Source: Solanum dulcamara
Taxonomy: Eukaryota > Streptophyta > Magnoliopsida > Solanales > Solanaceae
Direction: 5' to 3'
DNA length: 64,000 nt
Assembly: GCF_947179165.1 (NCBI RefSeq)
Contig: NC_077240.1
Span: 1,495,501-1,559,500, forward strand
Shown: piece by piece, positions 47,849 through 58,695 of the stretch
Numbering within the stretch: position 1 is the stretch's first letter
How the letters are laid out: each line of letters opens with the position of its first letter
Position numbers and translations under genes: made by a program
Notes under the pieces: generated by a model
Seen by the model: the letters and a program-made list of their open reading frames with translations, nothing else
What the model was told of the DNA's origin: nothing
Databases searched by the model: none

Positions 47849-48380
47849 GGCTTTTATTTTCACAATTTTGTAAAGAACAGGATTTGCAGTTTGTACATTA
47901 GAGGAATTAGGAAACACACATTATTTACTTATCTAGAGTGTCAGCTGGAACTGTAGATCCCAATTTAGAATACAATTTCCAGTAACTTAACAAATGAAAT
48001 CTGTTCAGACTCATTCATTATCCAATTTGGTAAGTTAGTATTCTTGTTTAACAAAGTTCTTTTACATGACTCTGTTATCTCCATAACATGGGAATTAGAG
48101 CTTCTAAAGTGCTGAAGTATATATTAATTAACTCTAAAGAAGAAAACTTATTTGTGACCTTATCCTGAACACTGAAATATTTTTGGATAAACTTTATATC
48201 AGCAGCAGAAATTTAAAAATATCAAAGAAGTGACATTCATAGTTCACAACTTCACACTTCATTAGACATTTTCGTTTTCTTCTCTTTTTAGAAACCAATA
48301 CTGGCTTGATGATCTATTAGAATTTCTCTCAATAAGCTGAAGAACTCGGGATAATTCTTTTGAAGAGTCTTCCTCTATGT

Positions 48381-48423
48381 CCAGACCCCACGATGTGGGA
48401 TTTCACTGTGTTGTTGTTGTTGT
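48381..48423 (+). mobile_element. 43-bp truncated RTE-LINE tail with target duplication
   Basis: The insert begins 'ccagaccccacgatgtggga' and ends in (TTG)n, matching in opposite orientation the 3' tail of the LINE at 11503. It is flanked by the 15-bp direct repeat agtcttcctctatgt (48366-48380 and 48424-48438), so it is an extremely 5'-truncated target-primed insertion. Confidence 0.9.
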
Positions 48424-49094
48424 AGTCTTCCTCTATGTATGGTCATGAAAGTAGGACCATATCTATTATTCACCAAAATGAGCTCAAATTATAAGTACTA
48501 CACAAAAGGACGTAGAAGGTAAAGCCATATAATATCCATCAGGTGCCTATGAGTGGCCTTCTGCTTTGTATATTTATTTTAATTTTAATGTCAAGTAGAA
48601 TGGTAAGTGACAGTATGATGATGAGCTAGCACAAAAACAATTTTACAATCTTACTACCGCTTCCTAAACCTCCATATGTAGATTCTTTTCAATCAATTAG
48701 AGCTATAATGATTAATGAAAAGTTATAAACCTATGCTAGGAAGCACTTGGATTTGAAAACTTATGGTCATATAAACTTTTTTACAACAAAAACATGTCAA
48801 CATATACAAAATGGATGTTTACCTAGACAACTCTTCTTTAGCTATTTTATTGTGAGTGATACTTTGCTCTTAGTTCAAAGAAAAGGTAGGGCATATTATC
48901 CAGTATAACAAGGCCTTTTAAGTCTGAAAAAAGCTAAGAAGCGCTTGACCTCTCTCATCTTACTTGTTTTAGGATAGTAATATGTGATGTTTTTCATCCT
49001 AGTGGTCCATGTTCCAGGTCATAGATGCTTCTTTGTAAGTTTCAAAATAAGGTAGGCCTATTGTACTTGAACTAATACCACAAATTTTTTAATA

Positions 49095-49197
49095 CTTGGA
49101 AGGCAAGAGCATGTGATACTTCAGTGACATTGTCTTCTGCTGGTGCCACAAATTCCTATTCAATACACATCAGCATGAGTTGCCATTGCCTATATTA
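49095..49197 (+). promoter_or_regulatory. Promoter of SAUR 49323
   Basis: Array 2 box variant (gagcatgtgatacttcagtg) and a TATA-like site (tatatta) at 49191-49197, weaker than the tatataaa of its neighbours. Confidence 0.55.
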
Positions 49198-49322
49198 ACA
49201 TATCCAAAGAGTTATCTATCACCAAAGCTCTCAGCAAACTGCAACGTATTCAAAGCTTTCTCTTCTTTTGAGTTCCTTGATAGTTCTTTTTCTTTTCTCA
49301 TCTATACTAAAACTAAAAGATC

Positions 49323-49574
49323 ATGGCTATTCTTCGTATGATCAAGAAGTCTTCCGCAACAAGAGATACTCCCAAAGGCCATTTTGCTGTGTATGTTGGA
49401 GAGATGCAGAAAAAGAGATTTGTGATCCCGATATCATTCTTGAACGAACCTTTATTTCAAGACTTACTTAGTCAAGCTGAGGAAGAATTTGGCTTTGAAC
49501 ATCCAATGGGTGGTGTGACTATTCCCTGCAGTGAGGATTTGTTCATAGATCTCACATCTCGATTGAGGAAGTGA
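49323..49574 (+). CDS. SAUR: SAUR19-24-like protein, array 2
   Basis: SAUR protein of 83 aa, single exon. With the 51107 gene it forms a sub-pair with a shorter start ([15 protein letters not shown]), a [11 protein letters not shown] segment and [11 protein letters not shown] in place of [11 protein letters not shown]. Particular to this copy: DTPKGH where the rest have D[VI]PKGH, and EHPMGG. It ends DLTSRLRK. Promoter and downstream flank are duplicated around 51107, so the two genes arose by tandem duplication of a ~1.8-kb unit. Its TATA-like site (tatatta) is the weakest of the array. Confidence 0.95.
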   Translation: MAILRMIKKSSATRDTPKGHFAVYVGEMQKKRFVIPISFLNEPLFQDLLSQAEEEFGFEHPMGGVTIPCSEDLFIDLTSRLRK

Positions 49575-50373
49575 GAAGGAAATCAGTCCCCATTTTGTTA
49601 ATTACACAATTTTGTATAGTTGAGTAAGCCAGGATCTCCTTGTGTACAGTTGAGAGTTAGAAGAAACACTAGGTAGAGTGAAAACGCATTTTTCTACTTC
49701 AAAAGAAATTGAAGAATTGAAACTTTTTACTTACCTGGTTCCATTCTATTCCATACATTGATGTAATCAATTAATTGCAATAGAAGTTTTTCGCTCAACT
49801 CTATTTTTTGCTCAACTCTCATTGTTTATTAGTCAGAATGAGCCAAAATCTAGTATTCTAAAGTTGCACAACTCATTCTATTGGTAATAATTAGGCTTTG
49901 TGGTTCCAAATGAAGTTAGATTCACTTGGTAGTGTCCATCATACAATGAAATATAACTCAACATGTACTAAATCTGCCATTCTGTAGCAATGTGAAAGTA
50001 CTGAGTTCAACTGAATGCATTAGAAACTGAACGTAAATTGATTAACTCTTATAAGATATAAATATCTTTACTTTTCTTGAATATGGACTCTGTTTTCTGG
50101 CATAATAAGGTTTTGATTGACTCATAATTTGATGAAGATTTGCAAAACACAGATATGTTGATAGCCAATAAACATCTTTCTGTTATCTACTATTTGGGAA
50201 CACTTCCCAAAATCTGTAGAAATAACACGGGTTATTCTAATCTGGAAAGTTGACAGCTATCGCAGTAAAATTTATCAATTTGATCTCTAAAGATTGTGTT
50301 CTCTACCTTGTCATGAAAAACCCTGGGGTCTGCTGATATTCAAGAGCAATGGATAAGATCATATATAATAGAC

Positions 50374-50422
50374 AATGAGTTGGGCAGCAAAACCATATGA
50401 TACTTCATGTGCTATTGTCAAT
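50374..50422 (+). other. Orphan array 2 promoter-like block
   Basis: 'agttgggcagcaaaaccata', 'tgatacttcatgtgctattg' and 'tcaatc' resemble the SAUR promoter box, but no TATA box or SAUR frame follows. The same version recurs at 52230-52280 and 55769-55815. Confidence 0.6.
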
Positions 50423-50670
50423 CAACAGTACAACAAATGCCTCTCCACCAGTGAAAATATTTCATATTATTGCCTTTTTTTCTCTTATAGTTTTTATATA
50501 AGTGGACACAAAGTTTGCATCTGGGGTATGTTTTATTCCTAGAAATCATCATAATAAATCCATCAATATTAGTGGATTTGATTCTGAGGGATCCTTTGTT
50601 CCCTAGAGGAAAAAGTTTGTAGGACCTATTGAACTTGAACTTATATGAGCTGAAGCAATTAATCATGTCA

Positions 50671-50790
50671 ACTAGTTGGAAGGCATGACCATGTGATTAC
50701 TGCTATATCATTGTCTCTAGCTAATGCCCAATCCCAAAGGCTCTTCACCACAAATCATGAGATTTTATGACTTTATCGCTTTTTAAAATT
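50671..50790 (+). other. Orphan SAUR promoter, gene lost
   Basis: Matches the promoter of the SAUR at 56239 ('accatgtg', 'tcattgtct', 'ggctcttcaccacaaat', 'atgagattttatgactt') up to just before where the TATA box should stand. It then changes into the upstream sequence of the 51107 unit. No coding remnant is present. Confidence 0.65.
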
Positions 50791-50874
50791 TCTATAGTGA
50801 ATAATGCTTCTTTCCAAGTTTCAAAATAAGGTAGGGTCTATTGTACTTGGAACTAATACCACAAAGTTTTCAAT

Positions 50875-50991
50875 ACTTGGAAGGCAAGAGCATGTGATAC
50901 TTCAGTGACATTGTCTTCTGCTGGTGCCCACAAATTCCTATTCAACACATATTAGCAGCAGTGTTGTATGAGTTGCCATTGCCTATATAAA
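50875..50991 (+). promoter_or_regulatory. Promoter of SAUR 51107
   Basis: Box variant gagcatgtgatacttcagtg, nearly identical to that of 49323, and a TATA box (tatataaa) at 50984-50991. Confidence 0.65.
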
Positions 50992-51106
50992 CATATCCAA
51001 AGAGTTATCTACTACCACAGCTCTCAGCAAACATCAAAGCTTTTTCTACTTTTGAGTTCCTTTATAGTTCTTTTTCTTTTCACATCTATACCAAAACTAA
51101 AAGATC

Positions 51107-51358
51107 ATGGCTATTCTTCGTATGATCAAGAAGTCATCCGCAACTAGAGATATTCCCAAAGGACATTTTGCTGTGTATGTTGGGGAGATGCAGAAAAAGA
51201 GATTTGTGATCCCAATATCATTCTTGAACGAACCTTTATTTCAAGACTTGCTAAGTCAAGCTGAGGAAGAATTTGGCTTCGACCATCCAATGGGTGGTGT
51301 GACTATTCCCTGTAGTGAGGATTTGTTCATCAATCTCACATCTCGATTGAGGAAGTGA
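51107..51358 (+). CDS. SAUR: SAUR19-24-like protein, array 2
   Basis: SAUR protein of 83 aa, single exon, starting [20 protein letters not shown]. It differs from the 49323 product at only three positions: DIPKGH for DTPKGH, DHPMGG for EHPMGG, and INLTSRLRK for IDLTSRLRK. It has a proper TATA box, which its sister lacks. About 180 bp past the stop lies ccATAGATTGatGTA (51536-51550), resembling the ATAGATT...GTA core of the DST mRNA-instability element known from SAUR transcripts; the equivalent site in sister genes has changed (acattg, ttattg). Confidence 0.95.
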   Translation: MAILRMIKKSSATRDIPKGHFAVYVGEMQKKRFVIPISFLNEPLFQDLLSQAEEEFGFDHPMGGVTIPCSEDLFINLTSRLRK

Positions 51359-52229
51359 GAAGTAAACCAGTCCCCATTTTTTCAAGTACAAACTGTTGTA
51401 TGGTTGTAGTAAGTCTGGATCTCCACTATGTACAGTTCAGAGTTAGAACAAACACTAGGTAGACTAGGACACATTTTTCTACTTCAAAAGAAGTTGAAGT
51501 AATGAAACTTTTTGCTTCTATAGTTTCATTCTATTCCATAGATTGATGTAATCAATACATTGCAATAGAAATTTTTTGCTCAACTCTCATGGTTTGTTTA
51601 TCAGAATGAACTAGAATCTACTCCTCTGAAGTGGCATAACTCATTCAATTGGTAAAAATGAAAATTACACTTTATGGTTTCAAATGAAGTTAGCTGCACT
51701 TGGTACTGGTGATGAGGTATAACTCAAGATGGATAGTGTCAGTACTGAGTGCAACTAAATGCGATAGAAAACAGATGCAAATTAATTAACTCTTTATAAG
51801 AAATAATATCAATACTTTTCTTGAATATGAACTCAAATTTCTGGCAATAATAAGTTTGTGACTGATTCATAATTTAATGGAGATTTGCAAAACATAGTCA
51901 CAACTTACAGACATGTCGATAGCCAGTTAAAAAAATTATATTCTCTACTATTTGGAAATATTTCCCAAAATCTATTGAAAAAGCTTGGGTTATTCTAACC
52001 TGAAAAGTTGATCCTACATAATGACTTAGCATGAGGGACCAAACAAATGGTCACATTGTAGTAAATTTTATTTCTAATGGCAATTACCTGTTATTATCAT
52101 TCTGACAATTACTCAACGTTATCAAATTGATTTCTAAAAATCTTCTATTCTCTATCTTGTCCTGAAAAACACAAGGGTGTAGGGACTGCTGATATTCAAG
52201 AGCAATGACTAAGATCATATATACTTGAC

Positions 52230-52280
52230 AATGAGTTGGGCTGCAAAACCATGTGATACTTCATGTGCTATTGTCAATCA
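52230..52280 (+). other. Orphan array 2 promoter-like block
   Basis: Second copy of the 'gggctgcaaaaccatgtgat' / 'acttcatgtgctattgtcaa' block, about 165 bp upstream of the true promoter box of 52643. No TATA box follows. Confidence 0.6.
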
Positions 52281-52396
52281 ACAGTACAACAGATGCCTCT
52301 TCTCACCAGTTAAATCTTACATATGATTGATTTGTTTTCTCTTATAGTTTTTATATTAAGTGGATACATGAGAGTTTGCATAAATAGTATGACAAT

Positions 52397-52511
52397 TAGT
52401 TGGAAGGCAAAACCATGTGATACTTCAGGTGCTATTGTCTTTAGCTAGTGTACACAGAATGGCTAGTCACACATCAGTGGGGTTTGACAACTTGTCATTG
52501 GCCTATATAAA
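52397..52511 (+). promoter_or_regulatory. Promoter of SAUR 52643
   Basis: Array 2 box (accatgtgatacttcaggtg) and a TATA box (tatataaa) at 52504-52511. Confidence 0.65.
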
Positions 52512-52642
52512 CACATCCAAAGAAGGGTTTACCATAACAACTCTCAGCAAACTTTGAAACCATACAAAGCTTTTCTCTACTTTCAAGTTCCTTACTAATT
52601 CTTCCAATCTTTATTTATTCAACTTTATTGAACTTAACGACC

Positions 52643-52903
52643 ATGGCTATCCGTATGCCTCGTATAATCAAGAAGTCTTCTACAGCTGGCGATGTTCCAA
52701 AAGGCCACTTTGCTGTTTATGTAGGGGAGAAGCAAAAGAAGAGATTTGTAATCCCCATATCATTCTTGAGCCAACCTTTATTTCAAGACTTGCTTAGTCA
52801 AGTTGAGGAAGAATTTGGCTTCGATCATCCAATGGGTGGTGTCACATTTCCCTGTAGTGAGGATGTGTTCATTGATCTTACTTCTCGCTTGAATAGGATC
52901 TGA
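52643..52903 (+). CDS. SAUR: SAUR19-24-like protein, array 2 (identical to the 47588 product)
   Basis: SAUR protein of 86 aa, single exon. The frame reaches back to TTG 52628, but the ATG at 52643 in accATGgct context is the start conserved in the array. The amino acid sequence is identical to the 47588 product, with one synonymous base difference seen. Similarity continues about 37 bp past the stop ('ggcttttattttcacaattt') and then drops. The leader here ('ccaatctttatttattcaac') differs clearly from that of 47588. A copia solo LTR lies about 550 bp downstream. Confidence 0.95.
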   Translation: MAIRMPRIIKKSSTAGDVPKGHFAVYVGEKQKKRFVIPISFLSQPLFQDLLSQVEEEFGFDHPMGGVTFPCSEDVFIDLTSRLNRI

Positions 52904-53450
52904 GGCTTTTATTTTCACAATTTTGTAAAGAACAGGATATTCAATTTGTACATTACAAGAATTAGGAATGACACATATTTTGTAACATATTACTAAAAAA
53001 CAGATAGAGGGGCTACTGTCAGATGCAATAGCAGATCCCAATTTTGAATGTAATTTTCAGTAGCCGATGTCTAAAAATATACACAACACAATTTTTAGCA
53101 AATGAAATTTGTTCAGATTCATTCTTTAGCCAATTTAGTTTTCAGTATTCTTGTTGGAAAAATTTATTTACAAGACTCAATTTTCTCCATCACATGCTAA
53201 TCTAATGAGCTAAAGCCTATGTTAATCAACTCAAGATATGAAAGGAGTGAAATTAATAAATCATACTCCATTAAATATTTTCATTTTCTGCTCCTTTTAT
53301 GTCAAACCTCTCTGGCTTGATTTATTAGAACTTCTCTCGATCAGATGAAAAGCTTGGATAATTCTGATCCGCAAAGTTGCTATATCTATCAGATTAAAGT
53401 GACTAATGATATTAGGGATAAACAATTGTACCTCAATTTAGTCAACTTAT

Positions 53451-53910
53451 TGCAAGAAAGTCAAAAAGGGAGGTGCCAATGCACCGTCCAAAAGGAAAAT
53501 GCATATTTTACGCGTTTCAAAAGTTGTTGCCTCCTTTAGCAACTTTTGACACGAAAACGCATATTCAGTTTCCTATAAATAGAGGGACTCTTGCCCTCAT
53601 TTAGATCATCCCACAAAAATACAATCCAAAGAGTAAGAATACAAATAGAGTTATACACCAAGATAAATATTGTAATCTTGAGTGTCCTCTTTAGTGAGTT
53701 ATTCCTTTTACAAGAGAGAAGTGTTTATTGTTGTTTTCTCCTTGTATTTGAGAGCAGTGTACTCTCATATTATAATAAAAAATTCTTTCTACCCCGTGGT
53801 TTTTCCCTCTATCTGTTTGAGAAGTTTCTACGTAAAATTCTCGTGTCCAATTTATTTTCATTATTTATTATCATATCAAACTTTAGTTGTGGTGTTTCCT
53901 CCCCCTAACA
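53451..53910 (+). mobile_element. Ty1-copia solo LTR
   Basis: A 460-bp LTR from TGCAAGAAAG to CCCCCTAACA, flanked by the perfect 5-bp duplication CTTAT (53446-53450 and 53911-53915). It is the same family as the LTR at 63055-63559, read on the opposite strand, sharing for example 'taaatattgtaatcttgagt', 'ccccgtggtttttccctct' and 'ttctacgtaaaattctcgtg'. A TATA-like 'cctataaatagaggg' at about 53571 would serve as its own promoter. Frames at 53591-53921 are LTR sequence, not genes. Confidence 0.92.
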
Positions 53911-54601
53911 CTTATCTCTAAAATATCGATAAGTAGAGCTCTATGTATTTACCGGTGCATTATTAAAAATAGTGGCTATGTAAGTAACTAATGTTATTAG
54001 CAAAAAAAGAAAAAAACTAGTGTTGCTTGTTTTCAGGTTACTGAGTTGGAACTCATAACATCTTGTGTTTTTCATACTTCAATGCATAAAATCTAAATAC
54101 CTCAATTGGATGTTGTCTGGCAGAGTTCTCGTATAATGATCGACCAACCAGACCAGTCAGTTAGTAATTGTTCTCTTCTGCTAGATCAGTTTGTTGTTCA
54201 AAGCCTAATGCATAATTTAATTCCCTTAATTAGTCAAATATGTAAGTCGGTTCTGTTAGGTGTTTTTTTGTTATAATCCTAAGAAAGAGCTCCTAAATCT
54301 CCATATATAAATTATGTGTTATTGATTTAGGAACATTTTGCATTAACTTCAGGACCTAGCTAGAAAGCACTTGCATGGCTGGAACATCTCACTTTCCTTA
54401 GTTCTAGTAGTGTCTGGTGATGGAAATTGCTTTACTCGAAAACTATGTTAATGACAAGAAATGTCTAGGTGTATGTTAATAACTCAAAGATACATCTTTT
54501 CTTTAGCAATTTGATTGTGAGGCATTCTATCTTCCAACATCAGGGAAAGGTAGGCCCTTTATCTTCAACAAATTTGTCCTTACGTTTCAACACCTTGACG
54601 A

Positions 54602-54716
54602 TTAGTTGGAAGGCAAAACCATGTTACTTAAGGTGCTATTGTCTTCTGGAGGGTGCCCCATGAAATAACTCATCACTATCAACAGGATCTCCGAGTTGCC
54701 ATTTAGCCTATATAAA
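54602..54716 (+). promoter_or_regulatory. Promoter of SAUR 54835
   Basis: Degenerate array 2 box (accatgttacttaaggtgct), in which CATGTG has become CATGTT, and a TATA box (tatataaa) at 54709-54716. Confidence 0.6.
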
Positions 54717-54834
54717 CACATTCCAAGAGTATCTACCACCACGGCTCTCAGCAAAACTTGAAAACATTCAAAGAAAAAATTCTGTTTTTGAGGTATTTAG
54801 TAGTTCTTCTCATCTATATCAAAACTAAAAGATC

Positions 54835-55092
54835 ATGGCTATTCGTATGCCTCGTATAATCAAGAAATCTTCCACATCTGGAGATGTCCCTAAAGGATAT
54901 TTTGCTGTGTATGTCGGGGAGAAGCAGAAGAAGAGATTTGTGATCCCAGTATCATTCTTGAGTCAACCTTTATTCCAAGACTTGCTCAGTCAAGCTGAAG
55001 AAGAATTCGGATTTGATCATCCAATGGGTGGTCTCACAATTCCTTGCAGTGAGAATATGTTCATTGATCTCACACGTCGCTTGAGGAAGTGA
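54835..55092 (+). CDS. SAUR: SAUR19-24-like protein, array 2
   Basis: SAUR protein of 85 aa, single exon, start [21 protein letters not shown]. Distinctive residues: GYFAVYV where the window norm is [26 protein letters not shown] with SENMFIDLT, and an RRLRK end (Arg for Ser in the usual TSRL). Upstream sequence at about 54420-54560 supplied the left half of the chimeric remnant at 46057, so this unit or a close relative was the ancestor of that break. It is the only array 2 gene whose promoter CATGTG core is mutated. Confidence 0.95.
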   Translation: MAIRMPRIIKKSSTSGDVPKGYFAVYVGEKQKKRFVIPVSFLSQPLFQDLLSQAEEEFGFDHPMGGLTIPCSENMFIDLTRRLRK

Positions 55093-55768
55093 GAAGGAAA
55101 TTAACCATTCCCCAGTTTTTGCTTCAAAATTTTGTAAAGCTTTAACGTAGGATCTCGAGTATGTATTGTTTAGGAGTTAGAAGAAACAGTAAGTTGATGT
55201 TAGAATGAGGAGAGTTACCACTCTCTAACTAGGTGGACTACGGACACATTTTTCTACTTCAAAAGAAATTGAAGTAATGAACCTTTGTACTTCTATGGTT
55301 CCATATTTATTCCATATATTGATGGAATAGTTCATTGCAATATAAAAATTTTCAGCAACATTTCCACTGTTGATTAAAATGTATGTAAGTTAATTAATTC
55401 TTAAGATATACACATTCATCCTCTTAATGGAAATTTGGAAACTACAGACACCGGGACAGGTTAATAGTGAGTAAACATCTATGTTCTCTACTATTTGGAA
55501 AATTTGCTGAAATAACTCCTGTAATTCTAATTTGGAAAGTTGATCCTACATAATGACTTAGCATGAGGGACCAGACAAGTTGCCAGATTTTTCAAGTAAA
55601 TTTATTTCAAATTGCAGACCAAGTGGTCCGGACCTGAATAATTAGAGGACGATTGCCTGTTGTTATCAATTTGATTTCTAAAGATCTTGTGTTTTCTATC
55701 ATGTCATAAAAACAATGGGGCCTGCTGATCTTCAGGCACGATGGCCTAGAGTCATAAATACTTGATAA

Positions 55769-55815
55769 TGAGTTGGATAACAAAACCATGTGATAATTCA
55801 TCTGCTATTGTCAAG
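55769..55815 (+). other. Orphan array 2 promoter-like block
   Basis: Third copy of the block: 'gagttggataacaaaaccat', 'gtgataattcatctgctatt'. It lies about 240 bp before the promoter box of 56239, with no TATA box of its own. Confidence 0.6.
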
Positions 55816-56008
55816 CAACAGTGCATCAAATGACTCTTCACCTGTACAATCTTTAAGTCTGATTGGCTTGTTTCTGTTGTAGTTCTTATATTAATGGACA
55901 CAATTCATCATAATGCACCGATTTTTATGAATTTGTTTCATGTATGAGAAAGAGGTAGGACCAATTGTTGTAGAACTTGTATGAGCTAAAGTAATGAATC
56001 ATGTCGAT

Positions 56009-56127
56009 TAGTTGGAAGGCAGGACCATGTGGTTATTGAGATGTCATTGTCTTCCACTAATGCACAAACCAAATGGCTCTTCACCACAAATTATGAGATT
56101 TTATGACTTGCCAAAGGCTTATATAAA
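56009..56127 (+). promoter_or_regulatory. Promoter of SAUR 56239
   Basis: Box variant 'gttggaaggcaggaccatgt' continuing 'ggttattgagatgtcattgt', and a TATA box (tatataaa) at 56120-56127. Confidence 0.6.
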
Positions 56128-56238
56128 CATGTTTTAAGAAGTTGCTACCATCACAAAACAACTCAAAGCTTTCTTGTGCTTTCAGGATTTTAAATAATTC
56201 TCTCTTCATCTTTTGCTGCTCATCTTCATTAAAACATC

Positions 56239-56496
56239 ATGACTATTCGTGTTCCTCGTATAATCAAGAAGTCATCGACATCCTTGGATGTCCCCAAGGG
56301 CCATTTTGCTGTTTATGTTGGGGAGAAGCAGAGGAAGAGATTTGTGATACCGATATCATACTTGAGCCAACCATCATTTCAAGACTTGCTAAGTCAAGCA
56401 GAGGAAGAATTTGGCTTCGACCATCCAATGGGTGGTGTCACAATTCCCTGTCCAGAAGCTATCTTCATTGAAATCACTTCTCAGTTTAGGATTTGA
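56239..56496 (+). CDS. SAUR: SAUR19-24-like protein, array 2
   Basis: SAUR protein of 85 aa, single exon, and the most diverged member of array 2. It starts [22 protein letters not shown]. It has [22 protein letters not shown], closer to the SAUR19-24 consensus than its neighbours, and [15 protein letters not shown] at the end in place of [15 protein letters not shown] at 56239 follows 'aaaacatc'. It is the last plus-strand SAUR; the next gene, at 57338, converges on it from the minus strand about 500 bp away. Confidence 0.95.
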   Translation: MTIRVPRIIKKSSTSLDVPKGHFAVYVGEKQRKRFVIPISYLSQPSFQDLLSQAEEEFGFDHPMGGVTIPCPEAIFIEITSQFRI

Positions 56497-57020
56497 GAAT
56501 ATAGTTGAGATTATTTTTTCCTTTTTATAGGTCTCACAATTTTGTATACAAAACCACGAGATCTGTCTTGTACAGTTGATTAGTTAGAAGTGATTCGTAG
56601 CAACCACAAAGTTTGGTGCTTTTTTAATCACAAGACAATACTTCAATGAATACAGATACCAAAATTTGTTTCTCTCAACGAAATGTTGGACGATAAATTT
56701 TTCTTGTTGTGCTGAAACCATTCAACTTATCTACTTTGGCCAAGATATAACTTGAAATATTGCCTGATTAGTTGGTTAGAATTTGAATATTTAGTAATTC
56801 AATCAATACCTTACCAGAGCGTGATAAACGGGTTTACTACATATTGACTATGATACCATATAGTTTTAGAGACTTTGTATAAATAGAAAATAAGTTGAGA
56901 CATTCACAATACTCTCAGAGGATGCCAAAAAATGGCACCAATACTACAAGAAAAAAATAATCCAACATTCTTTTTACAAATCTGATTCACTCAAAAAAAA
57001 TCGTACACCTAACTTAATAT

Positions 57021-57338
57021 TTACCGGAGCATGGAAGTTAATGCTAGGAAAACAACTTCTTCACATGGAATTGTAATTCCCATGTCATGATCGAAGCCAA
57101 ATTCTTCCTCAGCGCATTGTAGGAGGCACTGAAACAGAGGGTGAGTCAACAAAGAAATCGGTATGATATATCGAGTTCTGTTCTCTCCTACGTAAACTGC
57201 AAAATGTCCTTTTGGTACATCAACCGGAAGGTGATCTACATCATCATAGCTTTGTTTCTTGCCCAAACTAGAACACCGTTTCATAATTTGCTTCAAAACT
57301 GCAGCTTGTGATAGCTTGTTTGATTTTCTGATGGCCAT
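57021..57338 (-). CDS. SAUR: SAUR50-like protein, array 3
   Basis: SAUR protein of 105 aa, single exon, minus strand. The N terminus ([28 protein letters not shown]) is longer and strongly basic, a likely amphipathic calmodulin-binding helix. The core reads [34 protein letters not shown], then [15 protein letters not shown] and ends LTSMLR. The ENR(S/T)RYI and DHDMG signature is that of the Arabidopsis SAUR50/SAUR16 group, a subfamily distinct from arrays 1 and 2. QCAEEEF carries an extra Cys where relatives have Q[RQ]AEEEF. A TATA-like ccataaatag (plus 57436-57445) lies about 100 bp upstream. Confidence 0.95.
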   Translation of the reverse strand: MAIRKSNKLSQAAVLKQIMKRCSSLGKKQSYDDVDHLPVDVPKGHFAVYVGENRTRYIIPISLLTHPLFQCLLQCAEEEFGFDHDMGITIPCEEVVFLALTSMLR

Positions 57339-57435
57339 TTTTGTATGTTTTCTTGAATAAATCTAAAGAAATTTGAGACCTTTATGCTTAATAAACAAGT
57401 AGTAATGGTTTTGTTTGGGATAGAGAGATGTGAAG

Positions 57436-57445
57436 CTATTTATGG
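57436..57445 (-). promoter_or_regulatory. TATA-like box of SAUR 57338
   Basis: ccataaatag on the minus strand, within the block 'tgaagctatttatggaggaa' that is repeated upstream of the frameshifted copy (59104-59113). The SAUR at 61485 has a proper tataaata there. Confidence 0.5.
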
Positions 57446-58236
57446 AGGAAGATCCCAACTTATTTATCTTTGTTTATGAAGAAACCAATGTATTTGTAAA
57501 AGAAAACAAACAAGATTATGTACTTTGGGCGCCAACTTTTTTACTGATGGATTGTTCTTGCATATGTAATACTTCTTCCCTATGTTTCAATTTGTTTATC
57601 TAATTTTGATTGATCCAGAGTTTAAGACAGCAAAATGAACTTTTGAACTTTGTAATTTTAAATTAAAGATAGGTAGAATATACCAAAATACATTTTAATT
57701 TTTTGATTTTAAAGATGTTACGTGAAAAGTTAGAAATAAAAAGTGCCAAAAAAGGGAAAAGCCATTTATTTTGAAATTGATTAAAAAGGAAAGTAATACA
57801 AATAAATATTATCGAATGAGGTAGTAAGTACAGAGAAAGTTAGATGTTTACAAAGAGAAAGAAAATGCAAATAAATCAACGATCATTTCAGAATCTATTC
57901 ATTCTTCGAAGGAATACGATGTCAAGTACAAGAAAATAACAGTCATTTAGCATTTAAAAAATGAGCGATGTACTCGAAGATAAAAGTACCCCTTGTTTTG
58001 CTTTTGCACTTGGGATAAATAAATAGCCATACAGAATGACATAAATTTGTACGTTAGGCCTATTCATATGGTACCTAATTCTCTGATACAAAGTCTTTGG
58101 GGCTCTCCGGTTCAACTAGATTCATAGTTTCGAAATTTATGTGCTAATCAAGATTGATAAAAGAAAGTTTTACGATCACCGACTCAAATTCATTGTCGAA
58201 TCCTACCCAGCGAAATATGGAGATACTTATGGCATA

Positions 58237-58262
58237 AATTATTATTATTATTATTATTATTA
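58237..58262 (+). repeat. (ATT)n microsatellite
   Basis: About eight ATT units. Confidence 0.85.
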
Positions 58263-58695
58263 CTAATAATATCAGTTAAGAACTCTTTATATACGATAAA
58301 TGCGTTTGTTCTGATAAAAGAATGTCATGTGAGAACGAGAAAGTCTTTAATTTGTTAAAGAATGTCTTCTCTTTTAAAAAATTATTCAAACGAGAATTTG
58401 GCAATGGCCTATAATTTTAATAACTTATTTTGTTTCTACATTTTCCTTTTGGAGTGAAAATAAACTGTTTCTAAATTTACATTTTTTTTCCTTTTGTGAT
58501 AGTGAATTGGAGCCTAGAACAATAATGATAAATCTTGAGTTGATATCGAAAATGGATAACAGATTAAGAGACATTATCCAAAAATAAAAATATCCAAGAT
58601 TTTTTGTACAAACTTTTTAATCCTGGTCCATAATCTTACACCTAATTAATATTCACTGATCATTTTTTCTTTTCAAGTACTTGAATATAATAATA

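Noticed and set aside
53591..53921. Two overlapping frames of 79 and 105 codons
   Set aside because: Both lie inside or at the edge of the copia solo LTR and encode low-complexity hydrophobic sequence.
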